From Demequina pelophila (GTDB taxonomy: Bacteria; Actinomycetota; Actinomycetes; Actinomycetales; Demequinaceae), in NCBI RefSeq assembly GCF_000971175.1, contig NZ_BBLY01000001.1, positions 731,709 through 795,708 of the forward strand: a DNA stretch of 64,000 bases. Direction: 5' to 3'. Positions 26,018 through 34,978 of the stretch are shown here, one piece after another (the stretch's first letter is position 1; every line of letters starts with the position of its first letter). The translations under genes were made by a program, and so were the position numbers. The notes below the pieces were generated by a model. That model was not told the DNA's origin. It did no database searches and worked only from the letters and a program-made list of their open reading frames with translations.

Positions 26018-27226
26018 ATGATCATCACGAGGAAGTTGGGGGCGGTCGCCGCGTTCGCGGCGGCGGCGTTCGTCATGACCGCGTGCTCGTCCGGCGACTC
26101 GGACGACGGCGGCGCGACGGCGGCCGCCGAGGAGGCCGCCGAGACCACCGAGACCAGCGACGCGATGGAGAGCGAGGGCACGGACGACGGCGCCATGGAG
26201 AGCGACTACTCCGAGGCCCTCCAGATGGCCTTCGACGGCATCGGGTCGACGCTCGACGACCTGGAGCCGGTCACGGCCGAGTCCGGCCTGAGCCTGTACG
26301 TGGTGTCCTGCGGCGAGCAGGTGCCCGGCTGTGCCGTGCCCGCCGCCGCGGTCAAGGAGGCTGCGGAGACCGCCGGCTGGTCCAGCACCATCGCGGACGG
26401 GAAGCTCAACCCCGAGGGCTTCGCCACCGCGATCCGCCAGGCGGTCGCCGGCGGCGCGGACATCATCGTTCCCATCGGCATCGGCTGCGCGGTCGCGCAG
26501 GCGGCGTTCCAGGAGGCGGTCGACGCGGGCATCACCGTGATCGGCGGCGGCGGTGTCGACGACTGCGACCCCAAGCTGTGGGGCTCGGAGCGCCTGTGGC
26601 TCGAGGACTACACGCCGATCGAGCAGTGGGAGGCCTTCGGCGCCATGCAGGCCGCGTACGCCACCGGCGCCACCGACGGCGATGTCAAGGCCGTGGTGCT
26701 CAACTTCACCACCCAGGTGTGGGGCCAGTGGATCACCGACGGCTTCACCAAGGAGCTCGAGGAGCTGGGCGGCGGCGAGGTCGTCGAGGTCGTCGACATC
26801 AGCGACCCGGAGACTGCTGACGGCTCGTACATCCAGAAGGCCACGACGGCGCTGCTCAACCACCCCGACGCCAACGTGCTCATCGCGCCGGTGGACGGCT
26901 GGTTCACCAACGGACTGTCCGCCGCGATCGTTCAGGCGGGCGTGGACGACCAGTACACCGTGATCGGCCGCGGCGGCGACGAGCCGGCGCTCGCGCTCAT
27001 CAAGCAGGGCGACGCCGGCCTCGACGCCACCGTGGGCTTCGCGGTCCAGTGGGGCGCGTGGGGCTCGGTCGACACGGCCGCCCGCATCCTCGCGGGCATG
27101 GAGCCGGTCTACATCGGCGAGTCCATCCAGGTGATCGACGCCGACCACAACATGCCCTCCGAGGGCCTGTACACCGGCAGCGTCGACTACCAGGCGCTGT
27201 TCAAGGAGGCGTGGGGCGTCAGCTGA
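26018..27226 (+). CDS. ABC transporter solute-binding lipoprotein (ribose/family 2 type)
   Basis: This 402-residue lipoprotein has a signal with lipobox FVMTACSS (Cys about residue 23), then an acidic low-complexity linker (residues 25-65, rich in Glu, Thr, Ala, Asp). The binding domain has the type I periplasmic fold: QAVAGGADIIVPIGIGC, EAVDAGITVIGGGG and a final VDYQALFKEAWGVS. Such proteins bind sugars, sugar-like molecules or aromatic ligands. The ATG at 26018 follows GAGGGAG. It has its own terminator and lies directly upstream of its ATPase and permease genes. Confidence 0.9.
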   Translation: MIITRKLGAVAAFAAAAFVMTACSSGDSDDGGATAAAEEAAETTETSDAMESEGTDDGAMESDYSEALQMAFDGIGSTLDDLEPVTAESGLSLYVVSCGEQVPGCAVPAAAVKEAAETAGWSSTIADGKLNPEGFATAIRQAVAGGADIIVPIGIGCAVAQAAFQEAVDAGITVIGGGGVDDCDPKLWGSERLWLEDYTPIEQWEAFGAMQAAYATGATDGDVKAVVLNFTTQVWGQWITDGFTKELEELGGGEVVEVVDISDPETADGSYIQKATTALLNHPDANVLIAPVDGWFTNGLSAAIVQAGVDDQYTVIGRGGDEPALALIKQGDAGLDATVGFAVQWGAWGSVDTAARILAGMEPVYIGESIQVIDADHNMPSEGLYTGSVDYQALFKEAWGVS

Positions 27227-27243
27227 GGACGCGCCCACCCGCC

Positions 27244-27282
27244 CACGGCGCCCCGCACCCGTCTCGGGTGCGGGGCGCCGTG
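27244..27282 (+). terminator. Hairpin terminator after the solute-binding protein
   Basis: A perfect 18-bp stem (CACGGCGCCCCGCACCCG and its complement) with a 3-nt loop starts 18 nt after the stop. It may allow higher expression of the binding protein than of the membrane subunits, which have a separate promoter. Confidence 0.85.
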
Positions 27283-27293
27283 CCGTCGCTGGC

Positions 27294-27333
27294 GCCGGAT
27301 CCGAGCCGTCTCCGGTGCCGGATCCGAGCCGTC
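27294..27333. repeat. Direct repeat, 17-nt unit
   Basis: GCCGGATCCGAGCCGTC occurs at 27294-27310 and again at 27317-27333, a 23-nt period, just before the next regulon promoter. No function is evident. Confidence 0.55.
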
Positions 27334-27352
27334 GTCGTGCGCACCGCCCGCT

Positions 27353-27406
27353 GATACCTGGCATCGGCGCGTGACCCTTCCCCGCACCCGGCCGCTCTGG
27401 TTGCAT
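27353..27406 (+). promoter_or_regulatory. Regulon operator plus promoter for the ribose-type ABC and hydrolase operon
   Basis: Operator GATACCTGGCATC (27353-27365, the exact reverse complement of the 9820 and 19228 copies), 12 nt, -35 TTCCCC (27378-27383), 17 nt, -10 TTGCAT (27401-27406). Confidence 0.78.
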
Positions 27407-27475
27407 CGGAGACGCGGGAGCACCCGCATCGATCCGGCGGCCCGGCCGCAGGACGACGACAAGGGAGTCGACACG

Positions 27476-29050
27476 ATGAACGATCCGACGAGCGCCGCCC
27501 CGACGCTCGCACTCGACGTGCGCGGGGTGAGCAAGCAGTTCGGCGGCACCAAGGCGCTGGACGATGCCTCGCTCGCCGTGAGGCCCGGCACCGTCCATGG
27601 CCTGTTGGGCGGCAACGGCTCGGGCAAGAGCACCCTCATCAAGATCCTGGCCGGCGCGTACCGGGCCGATGCGGGACGCGTCGCGGTCTTCGGCCGCGAG
27701 GTCGCCCTGCGCGACTTCAACGCGGCCGCCGCCGCCGAGGCCGGCCTGCGGTTCGTCCACCAGGACCTGGGGCTGTTCGACGACCTCTCGATCGAGGAGA
27801 ACTTCGCCCTCGACGCCGGCTATCCGCTCAACTCCGCGCGAGGCGTCGCGTGGAAGGAGCTGCGTGCCCAGGTCGCGCGAGTGCTGGAGGAGTACGAGCT
27901 CGACGCGGAGCCCCGCACCCCGGTGCGGGACCTGCGGGCCTCGGACCGCACCATGGTCGCGATCGCCCGCGCGCTGCAGGGGGACGACGGCAAGCGCCTC
28001 ATCCTCGTGCTCGATGAGCCGACCGCCTCGCTGGCGGCGCACGAGTCGCAGGGGCTGCTCGACCGCATCCGCCGCCGCGCGGACAAGGGCCAGACGGTCG
28101 TCATCGTGAGCCACCGGCTCCGCGAGGTGCTCTCCGTCGCCGACGACTTCACCGTGCTGCGCGACGGGGTGGTCCAGGGCACGCTGCGGGACGAACACCC
28201 CACCGAGGACGACATCGTCGCGCTCATGGCGGGCGGACTCACGGTGTCGCTGAGGCCCACCGGATCGCAGAGCCACACGACCGGCCGGCCGATGCTCGAG
28301 GTCGAGGACCTCCGCTCGGGCCCCCTCGAGGGAGTCAGCCTCACGGTCCACGAGGGCGAGATCCTGGGCGTGGCAGGACTGGTGGGCAGCGGCTGCAGCT
28401 CCCTGCTCCAGGCGCTGTTCGGCGCGTACCGGCCCCACGGGGGCACCATGACGCTCGCGGGCGAGGAGTACGCACCCGAGTCCATCGGCGAGGCCATGGA
28501 TCGCGGCGTCGCGTTCGTGCCCGAGGACCGGGTCCACGAGGCCGCGTTCATGGACCGCTCCGTGCGCGAGAACATCGCGATCGCGATGCTCAAGGAGTAC
28601 TGGACCACGAAGTGGATGCACCGCCCCCGCGAGGACCGACGCGCCTCCGAGCTCATCGACCGCTTCCACATCAAGGTCGACGGGCCGGGCTCCCTCTTCA
28701 GCTCGATGTCCGGAGGGAACCAGCAGAAGGTGGTGGTCGCGCGGTGGCTGCAGCGTGAGCCGCGCCTGCTGCTGCTCGACGAGCCCACCCAGGGCGTCGA
28801 CGTCATGTCCCGCGCGGACATCTACGCGACCATCCGCGACTCCGCGAAGCACGGCACCGCCGTGATCGTCGCGTCCTCCGACATGAGCGAGCTCCACGCC
28901 CTGTGCGACCGCGTGGTGTTCCTCAAGCAGGGCCGCATCGAGCAGGAGGTCTTCGCCGGCCAGCTCGACGTCGACGGCCTCACCGCCCTGGTCCTGCGCG
29001 AGGGCCCCACCCCCACCCCCACCACCCTCGAGAGGACAGCGACGTCATGA
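27476..29050 (+). CDS. ABC transporter double ATPase (RbsA/MglA type)
   Basis: This 524-residue protein carries two ATPase domains. Domain 1 (about residues 10-245) has Walker A GGNGSGKST, a His-containing Q-loop (VHQDLGLFDDLS), Walker B LILVLDEPT and a degenerate signature (LRASDRT). Domain 2 (about 270-505) has a degenerate Walker A (GLVGSGCSS), a clear SGGNQQK signature and LLLLDEPTQGVD. This asymmetry is normal in sugar-type importers. The ATG at 27476 follows AAGGGAG. The permease gene overlaps its stop. Confidence 0.9.
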   Translation: MNDPTSAAPTLALDVRGVSKQFGGTKALDDASLAVRPGTVHGLLGGNGSGKSTLIKILAGAYRADAGRVAVFGREVALRDFNAAAAAEAGLRFVHQDLGLFDDLSIEENFALDAGYPLNSARGVAWKELRAQVARVLEEYELDAEPRTPVRDLRASDRTMVAIARALQGDDGKRLILVLDEPTASLAAHESQGLLDRIRRRADKGQTVVIVSHRLREVLSVADDFTVLRDGVVQGTLRDEHPTEDDIVALMAGGLTVSLRPTGSQSHTTGRPMLEVEDLRSGPLEGVSLTVHEGEILGVAGLVGSGCSSLLQALFGAYRPHGGTMTLAGEEYAPESIGEAMDRGVAFVPEDRVHEAAFMDRSVRENIAIAMLKEYWTTKWMHRPREDRRASELIDRFHIKVDGPGSLFSSMSGGNQQKVVVARWLQREPRLLLLDEPTQGVDVMSRADIYATIRDSAKHGTAVIVASSDMSELHALCDRVVFLKQGRIEQEVFAGQLDVDGLTALVLREGPTPTPTTLERTATS

Positions 29051-30087
29051 CCGAGACCTCCGCACCCCCGTCGGCAACGACGGCGCCCGCGCCCGAGCCC
29101 GGCACGGCCCCCCAGCGCAAGCGCCGCGCCACCGCGGTCGGGCACTTCTTCGAGAAGTTCGCGCTGCTCCTGCTCACGGTGGCCGTCTTCGTGTTCTTCA
29201 CGTTCTTCCCGGCGTCGAGCACGGCCTTCCCCACCGCGAACAACCTCAGCGTGATCTTCGGCAGCCAGGCGGTCATCGCGCTCATCGCGATCGCCGCGCT
29301 CTTCCCGCTCGTGGGCGGCCGCTTCGACTTCTCGCTCGGCGCGGTCGCGGCGATGAGCCAGACGCTGGCCGCGGGCCTCATGGCCAAGTCCGGCTGGCCG
29401 CTATGGGCGGCGATCCTGCTCCCGGTGCTGCTGTCGAGCCTCGTGGGCATCGCCAACGGCTTCTTCGTCACCCGCATGGAGATGAGCCCGTTCGTCACCA
29501 CGCTGGGCATGGCCATGCTCCTGTTCGGAATCAACATGTGGTACACCAGCGGCCAGACGATCATCACCGGCGTCGACCCGGCGATCGTCAAGTTCGGGTC
29601 GGCCCGATTCCTGGGGCTGCCGCTCGTGGTCTACGTGGTGCTCGTGGTCGCCGCGATCGCCTGGTACGTATTCACCCACACCCCGTACGGACGCTCGCTC
29701 TACGCGATCGGCTCCAACGCGGCCTCCGCCAAGCTGGTGGGCATCCCCGTTGAGCGCAACGTGTGGTCCACGTTCATCGTCTCCTCGGTGATCGCGGGCG
29801 TCGCGGGCATCATCCAGCTGTCCCGCCTGGGCAGCGCGACGGCCAGCGCGGGCAACGAGATCCTGTTCCCCGCCCTCGCCGCGGTGTTCCTGGGTGCCAC
29901 GGCCTTCACCCCCGGCTTCTTCAACGTCATCGGCACCCTCGTAGGCGCCGTGTTCGTGTCGATCTCGGTGTCCGGCCTCACGCTCGCGGGCGCCTCCGGG
30001 TGGGCCTCGAACGTCTTCAACGGCCTCGCGCTGCTCATCGCGGTGGGCCTGTCCACCTACCTGGGCCGGCGCCGGAGGCGCGGCTGA
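29047..30087 (+). CDS. ABC transporter permease (RbsC type)
   Basis: This 346-residue protein has 8-10 membrane segments after a cytoplasmic, Pro/Ala-rich N-terminus of about 35 residues. Conserved blocks include LFPLVGGRFDFSLGAVAAMSQ, VTRMEMSPFVTTLGMAMLLFG and the EAA-like YGRSLYAIGSNAASAKLVGIPVE. It forms the channel of the ribose-type importer with the double ATPase and the lipoprotein at 26018. It overlaps the ATPase gene by 4 nt. Only one permease gene is seen, so it presumably works as a homodimer. Confidence 0.9.
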   Translation: MTETSAPPSATTAPAPEPGTAPQRKRRATAVGHFFEKFALLLLTVAVFVFFTFFPASSTAFPTANNLSVIFGSQAVIALIAIAALFPLVGGRFDFSLGAVAAMSQTLAAGLMAKSGWPLWAAILLPVLLSSLVGIANGFFVTRMEMSPFVTTLGMAMLLFGINMWYTSGQTIITGVDPAIVKFGSARFLGLPLVVYVVLVVAAIAWYVFTHTPYGRSLYAIGSNAASAKLVGIPVERNVWSTFIVSSVIAGVAGIIQLSRLGSATASAGNEILFPALAAVFLGATAFTPGFFNVIGTLVGAVFVSISVSGLTLAGASGWASNVFNGLALLIAVGLSTYLGRRRRRG

Positions 30088-30169
30088 CGCCCGGCGTCCC
30101 CCGCATCGTCCACCGCCACCCGCACGACCGCACCCACGCTCCCCGCACGCCCCATCGAAAGGAACCCCC

Positions 30170-30463
30170 ATGCCCGTCGTTCTGTCCGCCACCTGGATCG
30201 CCAAGCCCGGCGAGGAGGAGAAGGTCCGCGAGGCCATCGAGCACCTCTCCCCCGCGTCGCGTGAGGAGCCCGGCAACCTCTACTACCAGGCGTACCAGAG
30301 CCCCGAGGAGCCGAACGTGTTCCGCATCTTCGAGATCTACGAGGACCAGGACGCGGTGACGGCCCACACGCAGTACCCGCACTTCGTCACCTGGGCCGCG
30401 GGCCAGGCGCTGCCGGCGCTCGAGGAGCGTCGTCGCGACTTCTACCAGACGCTGGACTACTGA
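30170..30463 (+). CDS. ABM-domain protein, quinol-monooxygenase-like
   Basis: This 97-residue protein has the ferredoxin-like antibiotic-biosynthesis-monooxygenase fold: strand WIAKPGEEEKVREAIEHL, then NLYYQAYQSPEEPNVFRIFEIYED, then the conserved His/Phe segment YPHFVTWA. Family members such as YgiN oxidise quinols or anthrones without cofactors; others act in signalling or heme cleavage. The GAAAGGA before the ATG supports the start. It is part of the 27476-32809 operon, 82 nt after the permease. Confidence 0.75.
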   Translation: MPVVLSATWIAKPGEEEKVREAIEHLSPASREEPGNLYYQAYQSPEEPNVFRIFEIYEDQDAVTAHTQYPHFVTWAAGQALPALEERRRDFYQTLDY

Positions 30464-30467
30464 CGTC

Positions 30468-31415
30468 ATGAAGCTGGTCCGCTACGAGCACCACGGGTTC
30501 GCGCTGCTGGGCGTGATCAGCCACGACAAGGTGCAGTCGCTCCCGCAGGGCCTCAGCGCGCTCGACGTGCTGAACATGCCGCTCGCGGAGCGCAACCTGC
30601 TCGAGGCCCAGGCGGGGCGCCATCACCGCGCCCCGCTGGGGTCCGTGCGGCTGCTGCCGCCCATCGAGCCGCGCGCCATGCGCGACTTCGTGGCCTTCGA
30701 GCGGCACATCGCCGGCATGAAGAAGAACGAGCCCGGCGACGGCTCGGTCCCGGCGGCCTGGTACGAGGCGCCCGTGCACCTCTACATGAACCCGTGGTCC
30801 GCGGTGGGCGCGCACGACGACGTGCCGGCGCCGCCCGAGACGCAGGCGCTCGACTTCGAGATGGAGGTCGCCGCGATCATCGGCCGGACGGCGCGCAACG
30901 TGCCCGTCGAGGAGGCCGAGTCCTACGTCGCGGGCTACTGCATCATGAACGACTGGTCCGCGCGGGACATCCAGGGCCGCGAGATGACCGTGGGGCTCGG
31001 CCCCGCGAAGGGCAAGGACTTCGCGACCACGCTGGGGCCATGGATCACCACGGCCGACGAGCTCGAGCCGTATCGCGAAGGCGACCGCCTCGCGCTCGAG
31101 ATGGTCGTCTCCGTCAACGGCGTCGAGGTGGGCCGCGACAACGCCCGCGAGATGTCGTGGTCGTGGGGCGAGATCGTGGCGCACGCCGCGCGCGGCGCCA
31201 CCGTGGGGGCGGGCGACGTGCTCGCATCCGGCACCTGCTCGGGCGGATCGCTGGCAGAGATCTGGGCCCGCACCGGCAGCCGCACGCCCCCGCCCCTGAC
31301 CCCGGGCGACGTGGTCGAGATGACCGTCGAGGGCCTGGGCACCATCAGCAACCGGGTCGTGGCGTCCGAGCCGCTGCCCGACCCCGTCCGTCCCCGTGTC
31401 AGGAGCCACGCATGA
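30468..31415 (+). CDS. Fumarylacetoacetate hydrolase (FAH) family protein
   Basis: This 315-residue protein has an N-terminal lobe and the FAH catalytic fold (about residues 85-300). The metal-binding EMEVAAIIG block near residue 130 and the strongly conserved YCIMNDWSARDIQGREM segment match fumarylacetoacetase itself more than short FAH enzymes. KGKDFATTLGPW and the glycine-rich ASGTCSGGS complete the site. It would hydrolyse the C-C bond of a ring-opened beta-diketo-type product. It begins 4 nt after the ABM gene and overlaps the next gene by 4 nt. Confidence 0.85.
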   Translation: MKLVRYEHHGFALLGVISHDKVQSLPQGLSALDVLNMPLAERNLLEAQAGRHHRAPLGSVRLLPPIEPRAMRDFVAFERHIAGMKKNEPGDGSVPAAWYEAPVHLYMNPWSAVGAHDDVPAPPETQALDFEMEVAAIIGRTARNVPVEEAESYVAGYCIMNDWSARDIQGREMTVGLGPAKGKDFATTLGPWITTADELEPYREGDRLALEMVVSVNGVEVGRDNAREMSWSWGEIVAHAARGATVGAGDVLASGTCSGGSLAEIWARTGSRTPPPLTPGDVVEMTVEGLGTISNRVVASEPLPDPVRPRVRSHA

Positions 31416-32809
31416 GCGAGACCGTCGTCGTCCAGGAGACCGTGACCGTCAACCCGGCCACCGGCGAGGAGCTCGCGCGCTACCCGCAGCTCGACGCCGC
31501 CGGTCGCGACGCCGCGCTGGACCGCGCCGTCGCGGCGCAGTCCGCGTGGCGCGAGGTGCCGGTGTCCGAGCGGGTGGTCCCGCTGCGCGAGCTCGCGCGC
31601 CTGCTGCGCGACGAGGCGGAGGACCACGCGCGACTCATGTCGCTCGAGATGGGCAAGCCCATCACCGAGGCGCTCGCGGAGGTGCGCAAGTGCGCGCTCA
31701 CGTGCGACTACTACGCGGACCATGCCGAGGACTTCCTCGCGCCCCAGCCGGTGGCCACCGAGGCGGCGTCCTCGTTCGTCACCTACGAGCCGCTGGGCGT
31801 GGTGCTCGCGGTCATGCCGTGGAACTTCCCCTTCTGGCAGGTGATCCGCTTCTGCGCGCCCACGCTCGCCGCCGGCAACGGCGGCATCCTCAAGCACGCC
31901 TCGAACGTCACCGGCTCCGCGCTCGCGATCGCGGATCTGGTGCGCCGGGCGGGCTTCCCTGAGGACCTGTTCCAGACGGTGGTCGTGGGCCACTCGGCCA
32001 TCGACGACATGATCGCGGACCCGCGCATCGCGGCGGTGACGCTCACCGGTTCCGAGGGTGCGGGGGCCTCGGTCGCCGCCGCCGCGGGCCGCGCGCTGAA
32101 GAAGACCGTGCTCGAGCTGGGCGGCTCGGACCCGTTCGTGGTGCTCGACGACGCGGACCTCGACACGGTGGTGCCCCTGGGCGTCAAGGCGCGTTTCATC
32201 AACACGGGCCAGAGCTGCCTCTGCGCGAAGCGCTTCCCCGTCGAGGCCGGCGTGCACGAGGAGTTCGTCGCGCGGGCCGGGGAGGCGGCGCGGGCGCTGC
32301 GCGTGGGCGACCCGCTCGACCCCGCGACGCAGATCGGCCCGCTCGCGAAGCCCTCGTTCGTGGACGACATCGACCGGCAGGTGCGCGAGTCTGTCGCGAT
32401 GGGTGCGCGTGTGGTCGCCGGGGGTCACCGCATCGAGGGCCCCGGCTGCTACTACGCGCCCACCGTGCTCGCCGACGTCACGTCGGACATGCCGGTATTC
32501 CGCGAGGAGACGTTCGGCCCGGTCATGGCCATCGTCAAGGCGGCCGATGCGGCGGAGGCGATCGCTCTGGCCGACGACACGCGCTACGGGCTCGCGGCGA
32601 GCGTCTGGACCGCGGACATGGCCCGCGGACTCGAGCTGGGGCGCGGGATCCGCTCCGGGGCGCTGTTCGTCAACGCCGTGGTCGCCTCGGACCCGCGCCT
32701 GCCGTTCGGCGGCGTCAAGCTCAGCGGCTACGGCCGGGAGCTCAGCCGCGAGGGCATGCTGGAGTTCACCAACATCCGGGCCGTGTGGGCGATGGAGGGC
32801 GCGAGCTGA
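31412..32809 (+). CDS. NAD(P)-dependent aldehyde dehydrogenase, succinate-semialdehyde type
   Basis: This 465-residue ALDH has PWNFPFWQVIRFCAP, the cofactor motif TGSEGAG near residue 210, the catalytic Glu in LELGGSDPF near 235 and the catalytic Cys in NTGQSCLCAKRF near 270. These blocks match the GabD/SSADH-type group. It would oxidise a short-chain semialdehyde from the hydrolase step to an acid entering central metabolism. CAGGAG precedes the start. It ends the operon 10 nt before the convergent prpC gene. Confidence 0.88.
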   Translation: MSETVVVQETVTVNPATGEELARYPQLDAAGRDAALDRAVAAQSAWREVPVSERVVPLRELARLLRDEAEDHARLMSLEMGKPITEALAEVRKCALTCDYYADHAEDFLAPQPVATEAASSFVTYEPLGVVLAVMPWNFPFWQVIRFCAPTLAAGNGGILKHASNVTGSALAIADLVRRAGFPEDLFQTVVVGHSAIDDMIADPRIAAVTLTGSEGAGASVAAAAGRALKKTVLELGGSDPFVVLDDADLDTVVPLGVKARFINTGQSCLCAKRFPVEAGVHEEFVARAGEAARALRVGDPLDPATQIGPLAKPSFVDDIDRQVRESVAMGARVVAGGHRIEGPGCYYAPTVLADVTSDMPVFREETFGPVMAIVKAADAAEAIALADDTRYGLAASVWTADMARGLELGRGIRSGALFVNAVVASDPRLPFGGVKLSGYGRELSREGMLEFTNIRAVWAMEGAS

Positions 32810-32819
32810 CGCCGCTCCC

Positions 32820-33995
<1,176 letters not shown>

Positions 33996-34011
33996 GGTCA
34001 CTCCTTCGTGA

Positions 34012-34058
34012 TGGCGGTGGCGGGGTGGCGGGGTGGCTGGGTGGCGGGGTGGCTGGGC
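34012..34058. repeat. GGTGGCGGG simple repeat between prpC and prpB
   Basis: Five degenerate units of GGTGGCGGG/GGTGGCTGG fill the gap between the two genes. It is a low-complexity tract with no visible regulatory motif. Confidence 0.6.
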
Positions 34059-34061
34059 GCT

Positions 34062-34964
34062 TCAGTCCTTGACGACCGTGAAGTCGTAGACGTCGGCGTC
34101 GAAGTGCGCGTAGCCGGGGTAGTCGACCAGGTCGTAGAGCTCCGCGCGATGCTGCATCTCCCCCAGCCGGCCCTGGAGGGTGCCCGTGTCCGCGAGGGTC
34201 TCGAGGCCGCGCTGCGCCGCGCCCATGGCGAGCCGCAGCAGCGACACCGGCCAGATGATGATGGTGACGCCCACATCGCGCAGCCGGTCGACGCTGAACA
34301 GCTCCGACTTCCCGAACTCGGTCATGTTCGCGAGGATCGGCACGTCGACGGCCGCGCGGACGGCCTCAAACTCGGCGAGCGTCGCCATGGCCTCGGGGAA
34401 GATCGCATCCGCGCCCGCGTCGACCAGCGCCTTCGCACGGTCCACGGCGGCGTCGAGCCCCTCGACGCCGCGGACGTCGGTCCTCGCCATGATGAGCAGG
34501 TTGGGGTCGCGCCGGCCGTCCACGGCCGCGCGGATGCGGCGCACCGCGGTGGAGACGTCCACGACGTCCTTGCCGTCGAGGTGGCCGCACCGCTTGGGGT
34601 TGACCTGGTCCTCGATGTGCAGGCCCGCGACGCCGGCGTCCTCCATCTCCTGGACGGTGCGGGCCACGTTCATGGGCTCGCCGAAGCCGGTGTCCGCATC
34701 GACGAGCGCGGGCAGGTCCGTCATCCGCGCGATCTGGCGGGCACGGCCCGCCACCTCGGACAGCGTGGTGAGCCCGATGTCCGGCAGCCCCAGGTCCGCG
34801 GAGATCACCGCGCCCGACACGTAAACACCCTCGAAGCCGTGCCTCTCGATCAGCCGGGCGGACAGCGGGTTGAAGGCGCCGGGGAAGCGCAGCGTCTCGC
34901 CCGTGGCGAGGCGGGCGCGCAGCGCCGCGCGCTTGTCGGCGGCCGATGCGGTGGCGTAGAGCAT
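34062..34964 (-). CDS. prpB: Methylisocitrate lyase
   Basis: This 300-residue enzyme of the isocitrate lyase/PEP mutase superfamily cleaves 2-methylisocitrate to pyruvate and succinate. The active-site loop is Lys124-Arg-Cys-Gly-His128 (NPKRCGHLDGK), with DADTGFG supplying metal-binding acids near residue 90. The length is normal. The ATG at 34964 is preceded by GGGGAGGGG. It lies 14 nt after prpD. Confidence 0.93.
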   Translation of the reverse strand: MLYATASAADKRAALRARLATGETLRFPGAFNPLSARLIERHGFEGVYVSGAVISADLGLPDIGLTTLSEVAGRARQIARMTDLPALVDADTGFGEPMNVARTVQEMEDAGVAGLHIEDQVNPKRCGHLDGKDVVDVSTAVRRIRAAVDGRRDPNLLIMARTDVRGVEGLDAAVDRAKALVDAGADAIFPEAMATLAEFEAVRAAVDVPILANMTEFGKSELFSVDRLRDVGVTIIIWPVSLLRLAMGAAQRGLETLADTGTLQGRLGEMQHRAELYDLVDYPGYAHFDADVYDFTVVKD

Positions 34965-34978
34965 CCGTCCCCTCCCCT

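Noticed and set aside
8809-27365. Reading the 13-bp operator as a classical LysR T-N11-A box
   Set aside because: Symmetry is GAT-N7-ATC; the base 12 nt after the T is not A in the main copies. The regulator identity is therefore left open.
3135-32809. Assigning the cluster to nicotine degradation
   Set aside because: Some enzyme families coincide with that pathway, but nicotine dehydrogenase, ketone dehydrogenase and amine oxidase genes are missing, and the extradiol dioxygenase and FAH-family genes have no place in it.
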